A stretch of 35,465 bases of DNA. Source: a virus. The translations under genes and the position numbers were made by a program. Below are positions 14,822 to 22,266 of this stretch, piece after piece. Within the stretch, counting starts at the first letter, position 1. The number at the start of each line of letters is the position of its first letter. The stretch lies in IMG/VR virus record IMGVR_UViG_3300042546_000214, positions 1-35,465 of that record; one strand, written 5' to 3'. A model generated the notes under the pieces. That model was not told the DNA's origin and searched no databases. It worked only from the letters and a program-made list of their open reading frames with translations.

Positions 14822-15145
14822 TTAGGGGAAGATGTCAGGACTTCTGGGCACAATCTCATAAGTTGACTCAAATATTTCTTTTTCTACCAACCATCTTTCA
14901 CCTTTAACTCCAACACATAGATATTCTCTACCAAAACCGTGACTCATATGTCTTTGATTTTCAAGTGTAGATACATATGGTACTTTGATTTCGTGTTCAC
15001 CAATAAGACCAGAAGTGTGTATGCAACCATCCTCATCAACATCTTCATCGTTGTAATACCTACTTATAAATCCATCTTCATCTCCTTCTTCAAATAGTTT
15101 AGCTTGAACTGTTGCTGTTTTTCTATATGTTTTAAATGCTGTCAT
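14822..15145 (-). CDS. Hypothetical protein, 107 aa
   Basis: Not recognised. A beta-rich, acidic protein (LFEEGDEDGFISRYYNDEDVDEDG; CVGVKGERWLVEKEIFESTYEIV). The KGERWLVEKEIFESTY block looks like a short phage/plasmid domain that recurs in small proteins of unknown role. It uses the repeated AATATG leader shared with its neighbours, so the three genes at 14703-15376 may be regulated alike at translation. Confidence 0.65.
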   Translation of the reverse strand: MTAFKTYRKTATVQAKLFEEGDEDGFISRYYNDEDVDEDGCIHTSGLIGEHEIKVPYVSTLENQRHMSHGFGREYLCVGVKGERWLVEKEIFESTYEIVPRSPDIFP

Positions 15146-15160
15146 ATTATTTGTTTTTAA

Positions 15161-15376
15161 TTAAAGTAAAGTAAATACGTGAATGACAAGGTTTACTACG
15201 ATATACGATGATATGGCTAATAAAACAAAACCTAAAATATTACATTTACAATTTTCTTCTATTTGGTTTTCATCATCTTTTGAAATCTCTTCATTTTCTC
15301 CTTTGCTAAATACATTTTTTAATATATCATCTGAATATTTGTCTACTCTTTCAAGGTATTCTTTATCTTTTTTCAT
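15161..15376 (-). CDS. Single-pass membrane protein, 71 aa
   Basis: A charged N-terminal 45 residues (MKKDKEYLERVDKYSDDILK) then a CKCN motif and a C-terminal transmembrane helix, ILGFVLLAISSYIVVNLVIH. It is probably anchored in the inner membrane with its N-terminus in the cytoplasm. The leader AACAAATAGTATG is a variant of the repeated leader. The next gene upstream also encodes a single-pass membrane protein; the two could act together. Confidence 0.6.
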   Translation of the reverse strand: MKKDKEYLERVDKYSDDILKNVFSKGENEEISKDDENQIEENCKCNILGFVLLAISSYIVVNLVIHVFTLL

Positions 15377-15396
15377 ACTATTTGTTTTAATGTTTA

Positions 15397-15765
15397 TTAA
15401 CGATTTCGATATTCTTCATATTGACTATACTGTCTATACGGAGTTACCCAACTTATAACAGTTTTTTTATAGTTTGGTGCATAATCGCATAAGTATCCAG
15501 CTAATTGGAATGGTTCATATCCGTGGTCTACTATTATTTCTTTGATGAGTTTTTTAATGTATGTCTCATCATCTCCACTCTTATAGTCTTTTAAAATCTG
15601 TTCCAACTCCGTAATTTTATAAAACTGCGGAGATTTCAAAAACTCTTCGTGTCTGTCATTGATATTCTTAATAGCAAAATACTCGTATAACTGTACACCT
15701 GTAAATATTATTACAAGTATAAGTACAACATCTGTAATGAGTTTAATAACTTTTAATGTTTTCAT
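15397..15765 (-). CDS. Single-pass membrane protein, 122 aa
   Basis: An N-terminal signal-anchor helix (LITDVVLILVIIFTGVQLY, about residues 9-27) is followed by a charged soluble domain ending PYRQYSQYEEYRNR. No cleavage site or lipobox is evident, so the domain is probably exposed to the periplasm while the N-terminus stays inside. It precedes a second small membrane protein. A role in superinfection exclusion or lysis control is possible but not shown. Confidence 0.6.
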   Translation of the reverse strand: MKTLKVIKLITDVVLILVIIFTGVQLYEYFAIKNINDRHEEFLKSPQFYKITELEQILKDYKSGDDETYIKKLIKEIIVDHGYEPFQLAGYLCDYAPNYKKTVISWVTPYRQYSQYEEYRNR

Positions 15766-15810
15766 AGTTTAAGTTTAATGGGAAGCTCTGTCACAGCTTC
15801 CCGTTTAGAA

Positions 15811-16095
15811 TTAATCTTCAGCTCTAATGTGTCTGACTTTTAAGAAAGATTGCATCTCATCATAGTTATCAAACCATACAGTAACACCTGATACTGTTGC
15901 TGTCTCTGCATCACGACCAAGGCTAATCATTAGCCAATGTCCTTTAGAGCAGTTACAATTACCAAGACCACATCCTCCTTCATCAGGAGACATTCTTATG
16001 CAGGGTTTCGTGTGAACAGAGCCATAAGGTTCTCCATTTACTAATGTTACGCCATCTTCTCTGACATTCTCGTGTTTGAATTGTTCTATTTTCAT
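15811..16095 (-). CDS. Hypothetical cysteine-containing protein, 94 aa
   Basis: Not recognised. Contains CIRMSPDEGGCGLGNCNCSKG, a cluster of four cysteines that may bind a metal, between beta-like segments. A stem GGGAAGCT / AGCTTCCC lies just after the stop (15780-15803), with only a weak T-run, so it is an uncertain terminator. The gene overlaps nothing and follows the 59-residue gene by 4 nt, so the two are one operon. Confidence 0.6.
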   Translation of the reverse strand: MKIEQFKHENVREDGVTLVNGEPYGSVHTKPCIRMSPDEGGCGLGNCNCSKGHWLMISLGRDAETATVSGVTVWFDNYDEMQSFLKVRHIRAED

Positions 16096-16099
16096 AAGA

Positions 16100-16279
16100 T
16101 TAGTTTGCTGGTTTAAAATTGATTGTTACGTTTACTAATTGACCATCATCTTGTCTAGTCCAAGTTATGCTATCTACGCTGACAAGATTAATACCCATAT
16201 TGTTTGGAATTACACCGATTGGGAATGGGCATTCTGCCCCATTAGTAATCTCTTCTACTGTTTTTGTTTGTGTTTTCAT
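16100..16279 (-). CDS. Hypothetical protein, 59 aa
   Basis: The frame is open to 16378, but the upstream part has no credible start and overlaps a non-coding tract. ATG 16279 has the leader AAATAAATAAAATG and begins MKTQTKTVEEITNGAE. The protein is short and beta-like (ISWTRQDDGQ-type segment near the C-terminus, NVTINFKPAN end). Not recognised. Confidence 0.55.
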   Translation of the reverse strand: MKTQTKTVEEITNGAECPFPIGVIPNNMGINLVSVDSITWTRQDDGQLVNVTINFKPAN

Positions 16280-16295
16280 TTTATTTATTTGGTTT

Positions 16296-16664
16296 CGCCA
16301 CCTGACTTTTATAATATACATTGTTGACGTATACAAGGTCACCATCTGTTTAACGCCACAGATACGGTAATACGGCATCTAGTTATAGCCTATTAGCTAG
16401 GCTTTCCTTAAAGCTTTTCATAATAAGATCATAGTCCATCTCAGGGACTGCTTTCAAGATTCCGTTGGACGTGCTACTTCATATTGTAAGATCAACTTCT
16501 GCAGAGGTAGCTTACAGATACTACTAGAGGAGGTCGCTTGGAGACTTACTTACAGGCTCCTGAGATCAGACTATATCCATTTTTCTAACCATACTGAACT
16601 ATCGTAGCAAACCAACGCTGGACGAGGTCCTCTGACTTACTCGGTGTTACTATAATCAGTGCAG
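16296..16664 (-). ncRNA. Candidate structured non-coding tract, 16.3-16.66 kb
   Basis: About 370 nt with no gene that passes inspection. A long-range stem is visible: ATAGTC plus TCTCAGG at 16431-16445 against CCTGAGA plus GACTAT at 16558-16574. Smaller hairpins occur, for example AGCCTAGCTAATAGGCT. A short frame ending in SFKESLANRL* (TAA near 16390) looks protein-like but has no good start. The right end of the tract carries the 12-mer AGTCAGGTGGCG, identical to the 5' end of the 14694 tRNA-like gene. No clean terminator was found. Either a small RNA, or the remnant of a gene or intron. Confidence 0.4.
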
Positions 16665-16952
16665 TTATTTTAAGAGGATGGTAATTTTAGTTTTACCTCT
16701 ACCTCTATTAATTCTTTTAATGATACCACTTGTTTCTAAAGATTTCAGAGATCTGATAACTGTAGAAGAACTGGTATTTAGCTCGGAAGCTGTCTTGTAC
16801 ACACTTACAGTAGTCTGATTTGTTTGACTATCTGCAAAAATGCACAGGTATGCATACACCGCTTTATCCCGCATCGGCAGGTTAGGATCTCTCATAACAG
16901 AGCTACTGCATTGACCAAATCCGTCTCGTAATCTTGGATTAAAGATAGGCAT
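16665..16952 (-). CDS. Winged-helix DNA-binding protein, 95 aa
   Basis: The N-terminal part (FGQCSSSVMRDPNLPMRDKAVYAYLCIFAD) and the helix-turn-helix (VYKTASELNTSSSTVIRSLKSLETSGIIKRI) resemble the replication-initiator/DnaD-type winged helix (HTH_36), here without any replication domain. A TTTGTAGA motif lies 34 nt upstream and the terminator of the 17044 gene precedes it. Probably a regulator or a truncated initiator; which is not clear. Confidence 0.75.
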   Translation of the reverse strand: MPIFNPRLRDGFGQCSSSVMRDPNLPMRDKAVYAYLCIFADSQTNQTTVSVYKTASELNTSSSTVIRSLKSLETSGIIKRINRGRGKTKITILLK

Positions 16953-16994
16953 ATTGTAGAGCTAAATTAGAGAACTTTTCTAACTTCTACAAAA

Positions 16995-17034
16995 AAAATG
17001 TACCGGAAGCCCCAAAATATTGAGGCCCCGGTAC
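16995..17034 (-). terminator. Intrinsic terminator after the 17044-17613 gene
   Basis: GTACCGG with GCCCC pairs to GGGGCCCCGGTAC-type partner across an AT loop (17000-17034), followed on the minus strand by ATTTTTTTTG. A TTTGTAGA promoter-like motif (16993-16986) overlaps the end of the U-tract, so termination and restart are back to back. Confidence 0.88.
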
Positions 17035-17043
17035 TTACCAACC

Positions 17044-17613
17044 CTAATCCTCATCGTTTAGTATGTTCTTCAGGAGGTCATCTATATCTGGATCTGTAGA
17101 CTTACACCACCTGTTAAGCATGTTTATATAGGTATCAAAGTTGTAGTGACTATTACTTACAAACTCACACCTTTTAATCATGCTTTTACGGTCAATTTGA
17201 TCTATAAGATCATCTTCGTCCTCTTTTTCTTCCTTGTTATGCAGTTTTTCTAAAAGATCAAAGAGCTTAATCTTTAAAAAGTCTTCTTTGTCTACTCTTT
17301 TTTCTTTCAGTGCCTGATACATACCAACACTTTGTGATGCTGTTCTTTGTGCAGAACTGAAAATAAGAAGAGTATACTCATACTCTAAAGGATCTTTAAT
17401 TAGACGCAGGCAACGTTGAAGGTCACCAGTTACTGTACGCAACTCTTTTGGAGCGTCATCTTCATCTTCAAATAGTTCATTTCTTTGAAGTGCGTTAGCT
17501 ATTGTAGAAAAGAATACTCTTTCTCTACATTTTGTACGAGAGTTTTCTGAAACTCCTAATGCTTCATGAAAGCTATCAAGCTCATGATTAAGTTCGTTGG
17601 TAGCTAGTACCAT
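17044..17613 (-). CDS. Acidic hypothetical protein, 189 aa
   Basis: Not recognised. Strongly acidic and helical, with two Glu/Asp runs (FEDEDDAPKEL; HNKEEKEDEDDLIDQ) and a compact C-terminus (NFDTYINMLNRWCK). It begins after the terminator of the candidate RNA at 17635-17932, in the CACC-type leader seen at other unit starts. Its own terminator follows. Single-gene unit; function unknown. Confidence 0.65.
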   Translation of the reverse strand: MVLATNELNHELDSFHEALGVSENSRTKCRERVFFSTIANALQRNELFEDEDDAPKELRTVTGDLQRCLRLIKDPLEYEYTLLIFSSAQRTASQSVGMYQALKEKRVDKEDFLKIKLFDLLEKLHNKEEKEDEDDLIDQIDRKSMIKRCEFVSNSHYNFDTYINMLNRWCKSTDPDIDDLLKNILNDED

Positions 17614-17634
17614 AAAATAAGTTTTTAGATTAGG

Positions 17635-17932
17635 TGAAAAAAATAACCAGCTTCACGTACTGGTTGTGGGCGGAGGAGTTTCCTACATCTGAATAGCTAA
17701 ACTATTAGGTTCGGTATTGTATGTGCTACTGACGCAATACTGGCTAATATGGACCTAGTCCAAGGCAGTATAAGTTGTTCGCTTGCCCCCATTACGACAG
17801 CCATAGAGTATACACCACAGATCAGTTTGTGGTTTCATCCTCTTCATCTGTTGTAGCTCATAGTTGATCAGGCTTGATACTAAGGTTTGGCTAAGAGCGT
17901 AGCCATTCTAGTTTGCACTAGACTCACCAAGT
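17635..17932 (-). ncRNA. Candidate non-coding RNA with its own terminator
   Basis: About 290 nt between two genes, without a credible frame and rich in short stems. The left end is a textbook terminator: AACCAG-loop-CTGGTT followed by TATTTTTTT (17635-17665). It contains CGAACAACTTA (17781-17771), an 11-mer also found in the large tract at 21638-21628, with CCTTGG nearby in both. Its transcript would run leftward from the end of the 17933 gene. Identity to a known RNA class was not recognised. Confidence 0.55.
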
Positions 17933-18310
17933 TTAACCGTTCAGAATATGCAGGTTATTGTTTTGATCAACAACAAGACGAGCCATAGTTTTCTTATGGA
18001 TCTGAACAGTAAAGTCTTTAAAATATACTGTACGATATTCAATTACTGGTGTATTCTTATCCTTTACAGTATTTGGAATAAGATCAGTAATATTTACATC
18101 TACAACCTTTTTGCTTTTGTAGTACTGCTTGATAGATTTTGATAATGCAGTTTCAGGTAACAGACCTTCTTTTCTAAGGGTAGAAACGGTCATGTATACA
18201 TCATGTGGATTCTTAAACTTATACTTCTGAGCTAATTTTTTAGCTGTAAACTTCTTAGACTTGTAGTCTGAGATAAAGTTTTCTTTTACGGATTGAATAA
18301 GGAATTTCAT
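17933..18310 (-). CDS. Small helix-turn-helix protein, third paralogue
   Basis: 125 residues: MKFLIQSVKENFISDYKSKKFTAKKLAQKY, then KFKNPHDVYMTVSTLRKEG, a helix-turn-helix like those of the 10350 and 10774 genes, and a similar C-terminal beta unit (YFKDFTVQIHKKTMARLVV). The similarity is in layout (DNA-binding half plus short beta half of the same length) more than in exact residues. Likely DNA binding. It lies right before the candidate RNA 17635-17932 and may drive or regulate it. Confidence 0.6.
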   Translation of the reverse strand: MKFLIQSVKENFISDYKSKKFTAKKLAQKYKFKNPHDVYMTVSTLRKEGLLPETALSKSIKQYYKSKKVVDVNITDLIPNTVKDKNTPVIEYRTVYFKDFTVQIHKKTMARLVVDQNNNLHILNG

Positions 18311-18331
18311 TTGGATTTAGATTTGGATTTA

Positions 18332-18931
18332 TTAATTACTAAAAACATAGAGAGACATAGGAGCTAAGCTTCCTTGATTTTGATACTTAAGTATCTTACT
18401 CAAGGAAAAGTTCGGGTGTATAATACGACCCATTTTAACTAACATCTTTGGAAATACATCATATCTAAAGTGATTAATGTCTGTACAGTTGTACATTTCG
18501 GTAAATATTTTACCTCTTTGTTCACGATGTGATGATAGAGTAAATGCAAAGACGCAGTTTTTCTTGAGTGATGTTTGGACAGCTGAGATAAGATTATACA
18601 GGTTGCTTGTACTTAGGTTGCCGCATAGGTCTAACCATATAACATCGTACGTGTTTGGGTTTGCCTGTAACTTATCAAAGATATCACCACACTCATAGTT
18701 TACCTTACAAGGTAATTTATCTTTTACCTGACGGTATAACACACGGTCTATCTCCATACAATCAATTGTTGCATTAGGATAGCGTTTGAGTACCATCTGT
18801 TCAAAGATGAAGTTATCTGCCGGCAGTGTTAACAACCGGGGTTTTCTTTTCTTTAACCTAGGAATCTGATCCAGGATATACTGCCTGGTTTTGTGTTTTT
18901 CTTGGGAGTCATGTACTGTAAATCTTCCCAT
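18332..18931 (-). CDS. Methyltransferase-like (Rossmann-fold) protein, 199 aa
   Basis: A class I fold is suggested by LLTLPADNFIFEQ (in the place of motif I), the acidic end of beta-2 in ATIDCMEIDRVLYRQ, ECGDIFDKLQ and YDVIWLDLCGN (motif IV position), followed by CVFAFTLSS. The glycine-rich SAM loop of motif I is degenerate, so activity is uncertain. A role in modifying nucleic acid or protein, or a scaffold without activity, are both possible. Not assigned to a known subfamily. Confidence 0.55.
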   Translation of the reverse strand: MGRFTVHDSQEKHKTRQYILDQIPRLKKRKPRLLTLPADNFIFEQMVLKRYPNATIDCMEIDRVLYRQVKDKLPCKVNYECGDIFDKLQANPNTYDVIWLDLCGNLSTSNLYNLISAVQTSLKKNCVFAFTLSSHREQRGKIFTEMYNCTDINHFRYDVFPKMLVKMGRIIHPNFSLSKILKYQNQGSLAPMSLYVFSN

Positions 18932-18955
18932 AAGATTTAGAATTTGGGTTAGAGA

Positions 18956-18981
18956 TAAAAAGACGGTTTAAAGCTTACCGT
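18956..18981 (-). terminator. Intrinsic terminator after the 56-aa gene
   Basis: Minus-strand ACGGT-AAGCTTTAA-ACCGT stem followed by CTTTTTATC. It separates the 19024-19194 gene from the methyltransferase-like gene. Confidence 0.7.
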
Positions 18982-19023
18982 AAACTGCCGGTTGGATAAA
19001 GTTCAACTGGTCAAAGCCCTGGC

Positions 19024-19194
19024 TTAGAAGTGAACCGCATGTTTACCATGCAGCATAGAAACCCTGAATTCATTTACCCAGTCTTGATAAGCTGGTTGGT
19101 TTTCAGGATAGGTGGATTTGAAGCTAACAAGCAGCTTCTGGTTTTCACAGGAGGTTGGCTTTATAAAGCCGAACCAAAGAAGGATCTGTTTCAT
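19024..19194 (-). CDS. Hypothetical protein, 56 aa
   Basis: ATG 19194 to TAA 19024: MKQILLWFGFIKPTSCENQK..., ending HGKHAVHF. The residue mix is protein-like (several Trp, Tyr, Pro, Phe), the start is AT-led (CCAATATATG), and a terminator follows the stop. A plus-strand frame in the same place is a shadow. Not recognised. Confidence 0.55.
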   Translation of the reverse strand: MKQILLWFGFIKPTSCENQKLLVSFKSTYPENQPAYQDWVNEFRVSMLHGKHAVHF

Positions 19195-19203
19195 ATATTG
19201 GAT

Positions 19204-19656
19204 TTAACAGGATTCAATAAGAGGAACTAGTTCCATAGCTTGACTATAAGAACGAGCCCATATTTTGTAACCATGAATCACCCACATCTTTTTACCTGTC
19301 TCTAAATTGATTTGATTAGGTGGTGGTTCTAACTCACCACTTCCCCAATCAGATTCTGGACGAAGTATACAGAGTGGAAACCACATATTTTCTGATTGTA
19401 CACCACGAGATGTAGGATATACAATACAGTTATGTGTTAAGAAATCTAGCATACCTTCATTTTCTGAATAGTCTTTGATCAGTACTTCACCTTCCTGAAG
19501 TAAAACATCTGGAAGATTTACAGTAGCTGTTGCATAAGGTTCACCGTCACTGGCGTCAAACAGCTGTATAGCTGGACGACCATTAGAATAATTTCTCTTG
19601 CGGACGGTAACCTTAGTAGGATCTGAACCATCAAGAGAAATGAAGAAGTTCTTCAT
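19204..19656 (-). CDS. DUF4313-like hypothetical protein, 150 aa
   Basis: The C-terminal GKKMWVIHGYKIWARSYSQA followed by MELVPLIES resembles DUF4313 proteins common in Bacteroidota mobile elements, whose function is unknown. Beta-rich N-terminus (VTVRKRNYSNGRPAIQLFDA). The start overlaps the upstream PcfJ-like gene by 26 nt, indicating coupled translation. Confidence 0.6.
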   Translation of the reverse strand: MKNFFISLDGSDPTKVTVRKRNYSNGRPAIQLFDASDGEPYATATVNLPDVLLQEGEVLIKDYSENEGMLDFLTHNCIVYPTSRGVQSENMWFPLCILRPESDWGSGELEPPPNQINLETGKKMWVIHGYKIWARSYSQAMELVPLIESC

Positions 19657-20710
19657 GTTCTTGGAATTTTGTTTTTAAAAGTTGTTTGTTTGTATTGTAA
19701 AGCCAGCGTTTTACATATTCGTGTAATTCTGCTGGTGCTTGTGTATTATGTGGTCCGTATAGTTGGTTAAACTTTAATTCTTTTTGGTCATAGTTTAAAC
19801 CTAATGTGTATGTACCTCCACTGTATGTTATATTGTAAACAACATACATTTCATGTCTTACACTGGACCAATAGTTAGTAAATACACAGTGAGACATTGT
19901 TTTACCTTCAGCATACATTTCTCTCTCACTATCTATAAGTGTAAACCCTTCAGGTGTATGTGTACGAAGTTTATCTAACCATTGAAGTTTATCAGTTGAC
20001 AAACTATCTGCTTCAATATCCATAATCTCACGGGTCCACATTTTATGCTCTTCAGTCATACGTTTTTGAGACCATTTAAAGTCTACTTTACGCTCAAGAA
20101 TAATAGCCTGCTGACATAGATCACTATAAGTATGATCTAAACTATTATCTTGTAAGTACTCAAAGAAATGATCTAGATTCTTTGCAGTTTTAATACCAAG
20201 TAATAGTGTTGATTTATTAAAAAATGTATTTGCTGTAATACATTTACTTAATAAAGCAGGTGAACCTTGAACTCTGTACATCTTAAGTATTGCTTTACAC
20301 AGATCATGTGGATTGGTTATTTTACCAACAATAATTTTACCAAGCAAGGAAGGAGTAATGTACTGTAGATAACAACTCTGAACCCACTCTCTTTTAAGAT
20401 GTTTAAGAACCTCATCTATAAATGGAATCGTTTGAAGTTTAGCATTAAACCATAATCTCATACGTCCATTTGGTTCTACAGTGAAACCTGATTTACTATT
20501 AGGCTTTAAGAAATACTTTACACCTTTACTAATTTTGTAGGTGTTATGGGAATAATGAATAGTCCCATCATCTTTTATCAAGATGTTAGCTTTTGAAGCG
20601 TGGTTACCAGAAAAACTACGGTTATAAACTATATTTTTCTTAATACCATCAGGCATTGCCAAGAAATCTTTAACTTCTTGACGTACGTCAGCAAGTTGAA
20701 TCGTTTGCAT
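19631..20710 (-). CDS. PcfJ-like protein, 359 aa
   Basis: The signature of PcfJ-type proteins is seen near residue 265-285: EMYAEGKTMSHCVFTNYWSS, with a conserved EG..M.HCV..Y pattern. The rest is helical and basic. PcfJ is named from a conjugative plasmid and homologues occur in many phages and mobile elements; the function is not established. The gene follows a strong terminator and is coupled to the DUF4313-like gene. Confidence 0.7.
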   Translation of the reverse strand: MQTIQLADVRQEVKDFLAMPDGIKKNIVYNRSFSGNHASKANILIKDDGTIHYSHNTYKISKGVKYFLKPNSKSGFTVEPNGRMRLWFNAKLQTIPFIDEVLKHLKREWVQSCYLQYITPSLLGKIIVGKITNPHDLCKAILKMYRVQGSPALLSKCITANTFFNKSTLLLGIKTAKNLDHFFEYLQDNSLDHTYSDLCQQAIILERKVDFKWSQKRMTEEHKMWTREIMDIEADSLSTDKLQWLDKLRTHTPEGFTLIDSEREMYAEGKTMSHCVFTNYWSSVRHEMYVVYNITYSGGTYTLGLNYDQKELKFNQLYGPHNTQAPAELHEYVKRWLYNTNKQLLKTKFQEHEELLHFS

Positions 20711-20729
20711 AAGAGTTTTTTACGGTGAA

Positions 20730-20761
20730 ATAAAAAACCTGGGTAAATAATATACCCAGGT
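20730..20761 (-). terminator. Intrinsic terminator after the receiver-domain gene
   Basis: Perfect 9-bp stem ACCTGGGTA / TACCCAGGT with an AT loop, followed on the minus strand by TTTTTTATTTC. It lies 3 nt after the stop of the 20765 gene. Confidence 0.9.
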
Positions 20762-20764
20762 CGA

Positions 20765-21154
20765 TTAAGAAAAAAGGTTTGTTATATTTTGATACCCAGC
20801 AGGATTTTGGGTGTGAACTATTATCTCTGGTAGTTGAAGATTATTTACAGCATAGTACTGCTTAAACCATTTAGCACAATCATATCCTGTTTTCTCTTTG
20901 AAAGTATTATACAGTATGTTATATATCTCTGTACCTCTATACATATCTGGATGATAATGTTCATCAGATAAGTCGTGGTCAAAAGATATATGTGTGATAC
21001 TACCTTTGTTTTTTTCTATGGCTTCAACAAACTCATCGTAGTTAGTAACTACATTCCACTTTTCTGTATAAATCTTTGGATCAACTCCTGGTCTGTCATA
21101 CATATATAACAGACAATCATCAGGTACACGCATATCATCAAGAAAAAGTTTCAT
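20765..21154 (-). CDS. Cyclic-phosphate-processing receiver-like domain protein
   Basis: 129 residues. It has the marks of this receiver-like family: MKLFLDDMRVP at the start (acidic pair DD), HISFDHDLSDEHY (acidic/His motif), YDCAKWFKQYY, and IIVHTQNPAGYQNI near the end. The family is predicted, not proven, to act on cyclic phosphate ends of nucleotides or RNA and often sits near RNA-related genes. Here it lies next to the 1.07-kb RNA candidate. The spacing and all motifs are intact. Confidence 0.7.
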   Translation of the reverse strand: MKLFLDDMRVPDDCLLYMYDRPGVDPKIYTEKWNVVTNYDEFVEAIEKNKGSITHISFDHDLSDEHYHPDMYRGTEIYNILYNTFKEKTGYDCAKWFKQYYAVNNLQLPEIIVHTQNPAGYQNITNLFS

Positions 21155-21183
21155 AGGCTGGTTTATTTAAAATAGTTTAATGG

Positions 21184-22266
21184 TGAAAAGAAATAACAGG
21201 ATGAGGGTATGACCTGTATTGTTATCATTTTGGGTGGTTTCCCACTTGCTCCACAGATTGTATTACTACAACCTAGATAACATAGCCACGGTTATTAACC
21301 GCTAATACTGTATTACAGCATATAGATTACTTACTTTCTACAACTCCTTGCGGGTTCAAAGCCTGCCGGCTCTTAGTTAGTAGATCATGTTCGTCTCACC
21401 ATCAGTCTTGCGAACTTCTGGGCCAACATATTACAGCTGGATAAGGCTATTGTGCCTGTAACACCGTGAACACTTTTGCTTTATTATTAATTTAATTGGT
21501 ATGGCATTCAAACCATAAAAGCTCCAATAGTCTGTAGACAGGACGTGGTCCACGTTTGTAACTTGCCACCTTTTGAGTGGTTTAGCTACGACGCCCTGTT
21601 ACTTTCCCCCGCCAAGGGTACTTGTTGTAAGTTGTTCGTTATCCTATCATTTCTGAGTCCGGCACCACCCGTAGACTGAGGTATTGGTATACCTTTTAGG
21701 ACGAAAACTAGTACTTACTTACGCAATAAGCTTGGCCGGCTTTTTACATAAGTTCATATAGTATCTGTCGGGATCACTCCCCAAGCTGACGTGACTAACG
21801 CCAGCCTACAGTGCTTTCAGGTCTGCCCGACCTTACTCCACACCGCAGTTAACCATACGGTTTTCTGATGACCAGGAGCTATACTCCTGTACAGGTAGGC
21901 TTGGAATGCCTTCCCCATTTTCCTGGCTTATGAATTCACCAGTTATTCTAACGAGCCGAAACCGCCCGTGCCAATTAGTTCAGAGCCACAAGGACTCTTT
22001 AACGCATACACCGTGGATAGTTTTAAATCCTGTAGGTTTGGACAAGTATGCTTTTCACCATGTTGTACTTACAACTATGGTGGATAGACGTTCAGGTCTA
22101 TCAGCTTACACTAGACATAACTCACGCCTAGTGGTGGCCGGTAACTTACCGGATAGTGCTACGTATTCATTAGCTGGTTCGTCAACCAACTCCCCGGTAG
22201 CACCCAGGGCAAGCTTTAAGGTGAACCAGGTCCCAATAAAGGGATACCCAGTTCACCATAATAGTT
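21184..22266 (-). ncRNA. Candidate giant structured non-coding RNA (~1.07 kb)
   Basis: No gene is supported here. A 132-residue plus-strand frame has the look of an accidental frame in RNA. GC is higher than in the genes and strong hairpins are dense: GATAGAC / GTCTATC (22083-22101), GTGCTAC / GTAGCAC (22156-22203), CACCAT / ATGGTG, CGGTAACTTACCG, GTGAAC-GGTCCC / GGGATACC-GTTCAC (22220-22256), ACAGGACGT / ACGCCCTGT (21538-21599). The left end is a terminator (stem 21196-21217 plus U-tract 21184-21195) on the minus strand. Size, phage origin and nearby tRNA genes recall GOLLD and ROOL RNAs; no match could be tested. Confidence 0.7.

Noticed and set aside
16430-16580. Complete group I intron
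   Set aside because: The GATATAGTC motif and its partner occur in the reverse order to P7, and no P1-P6 region or clear exons are present.
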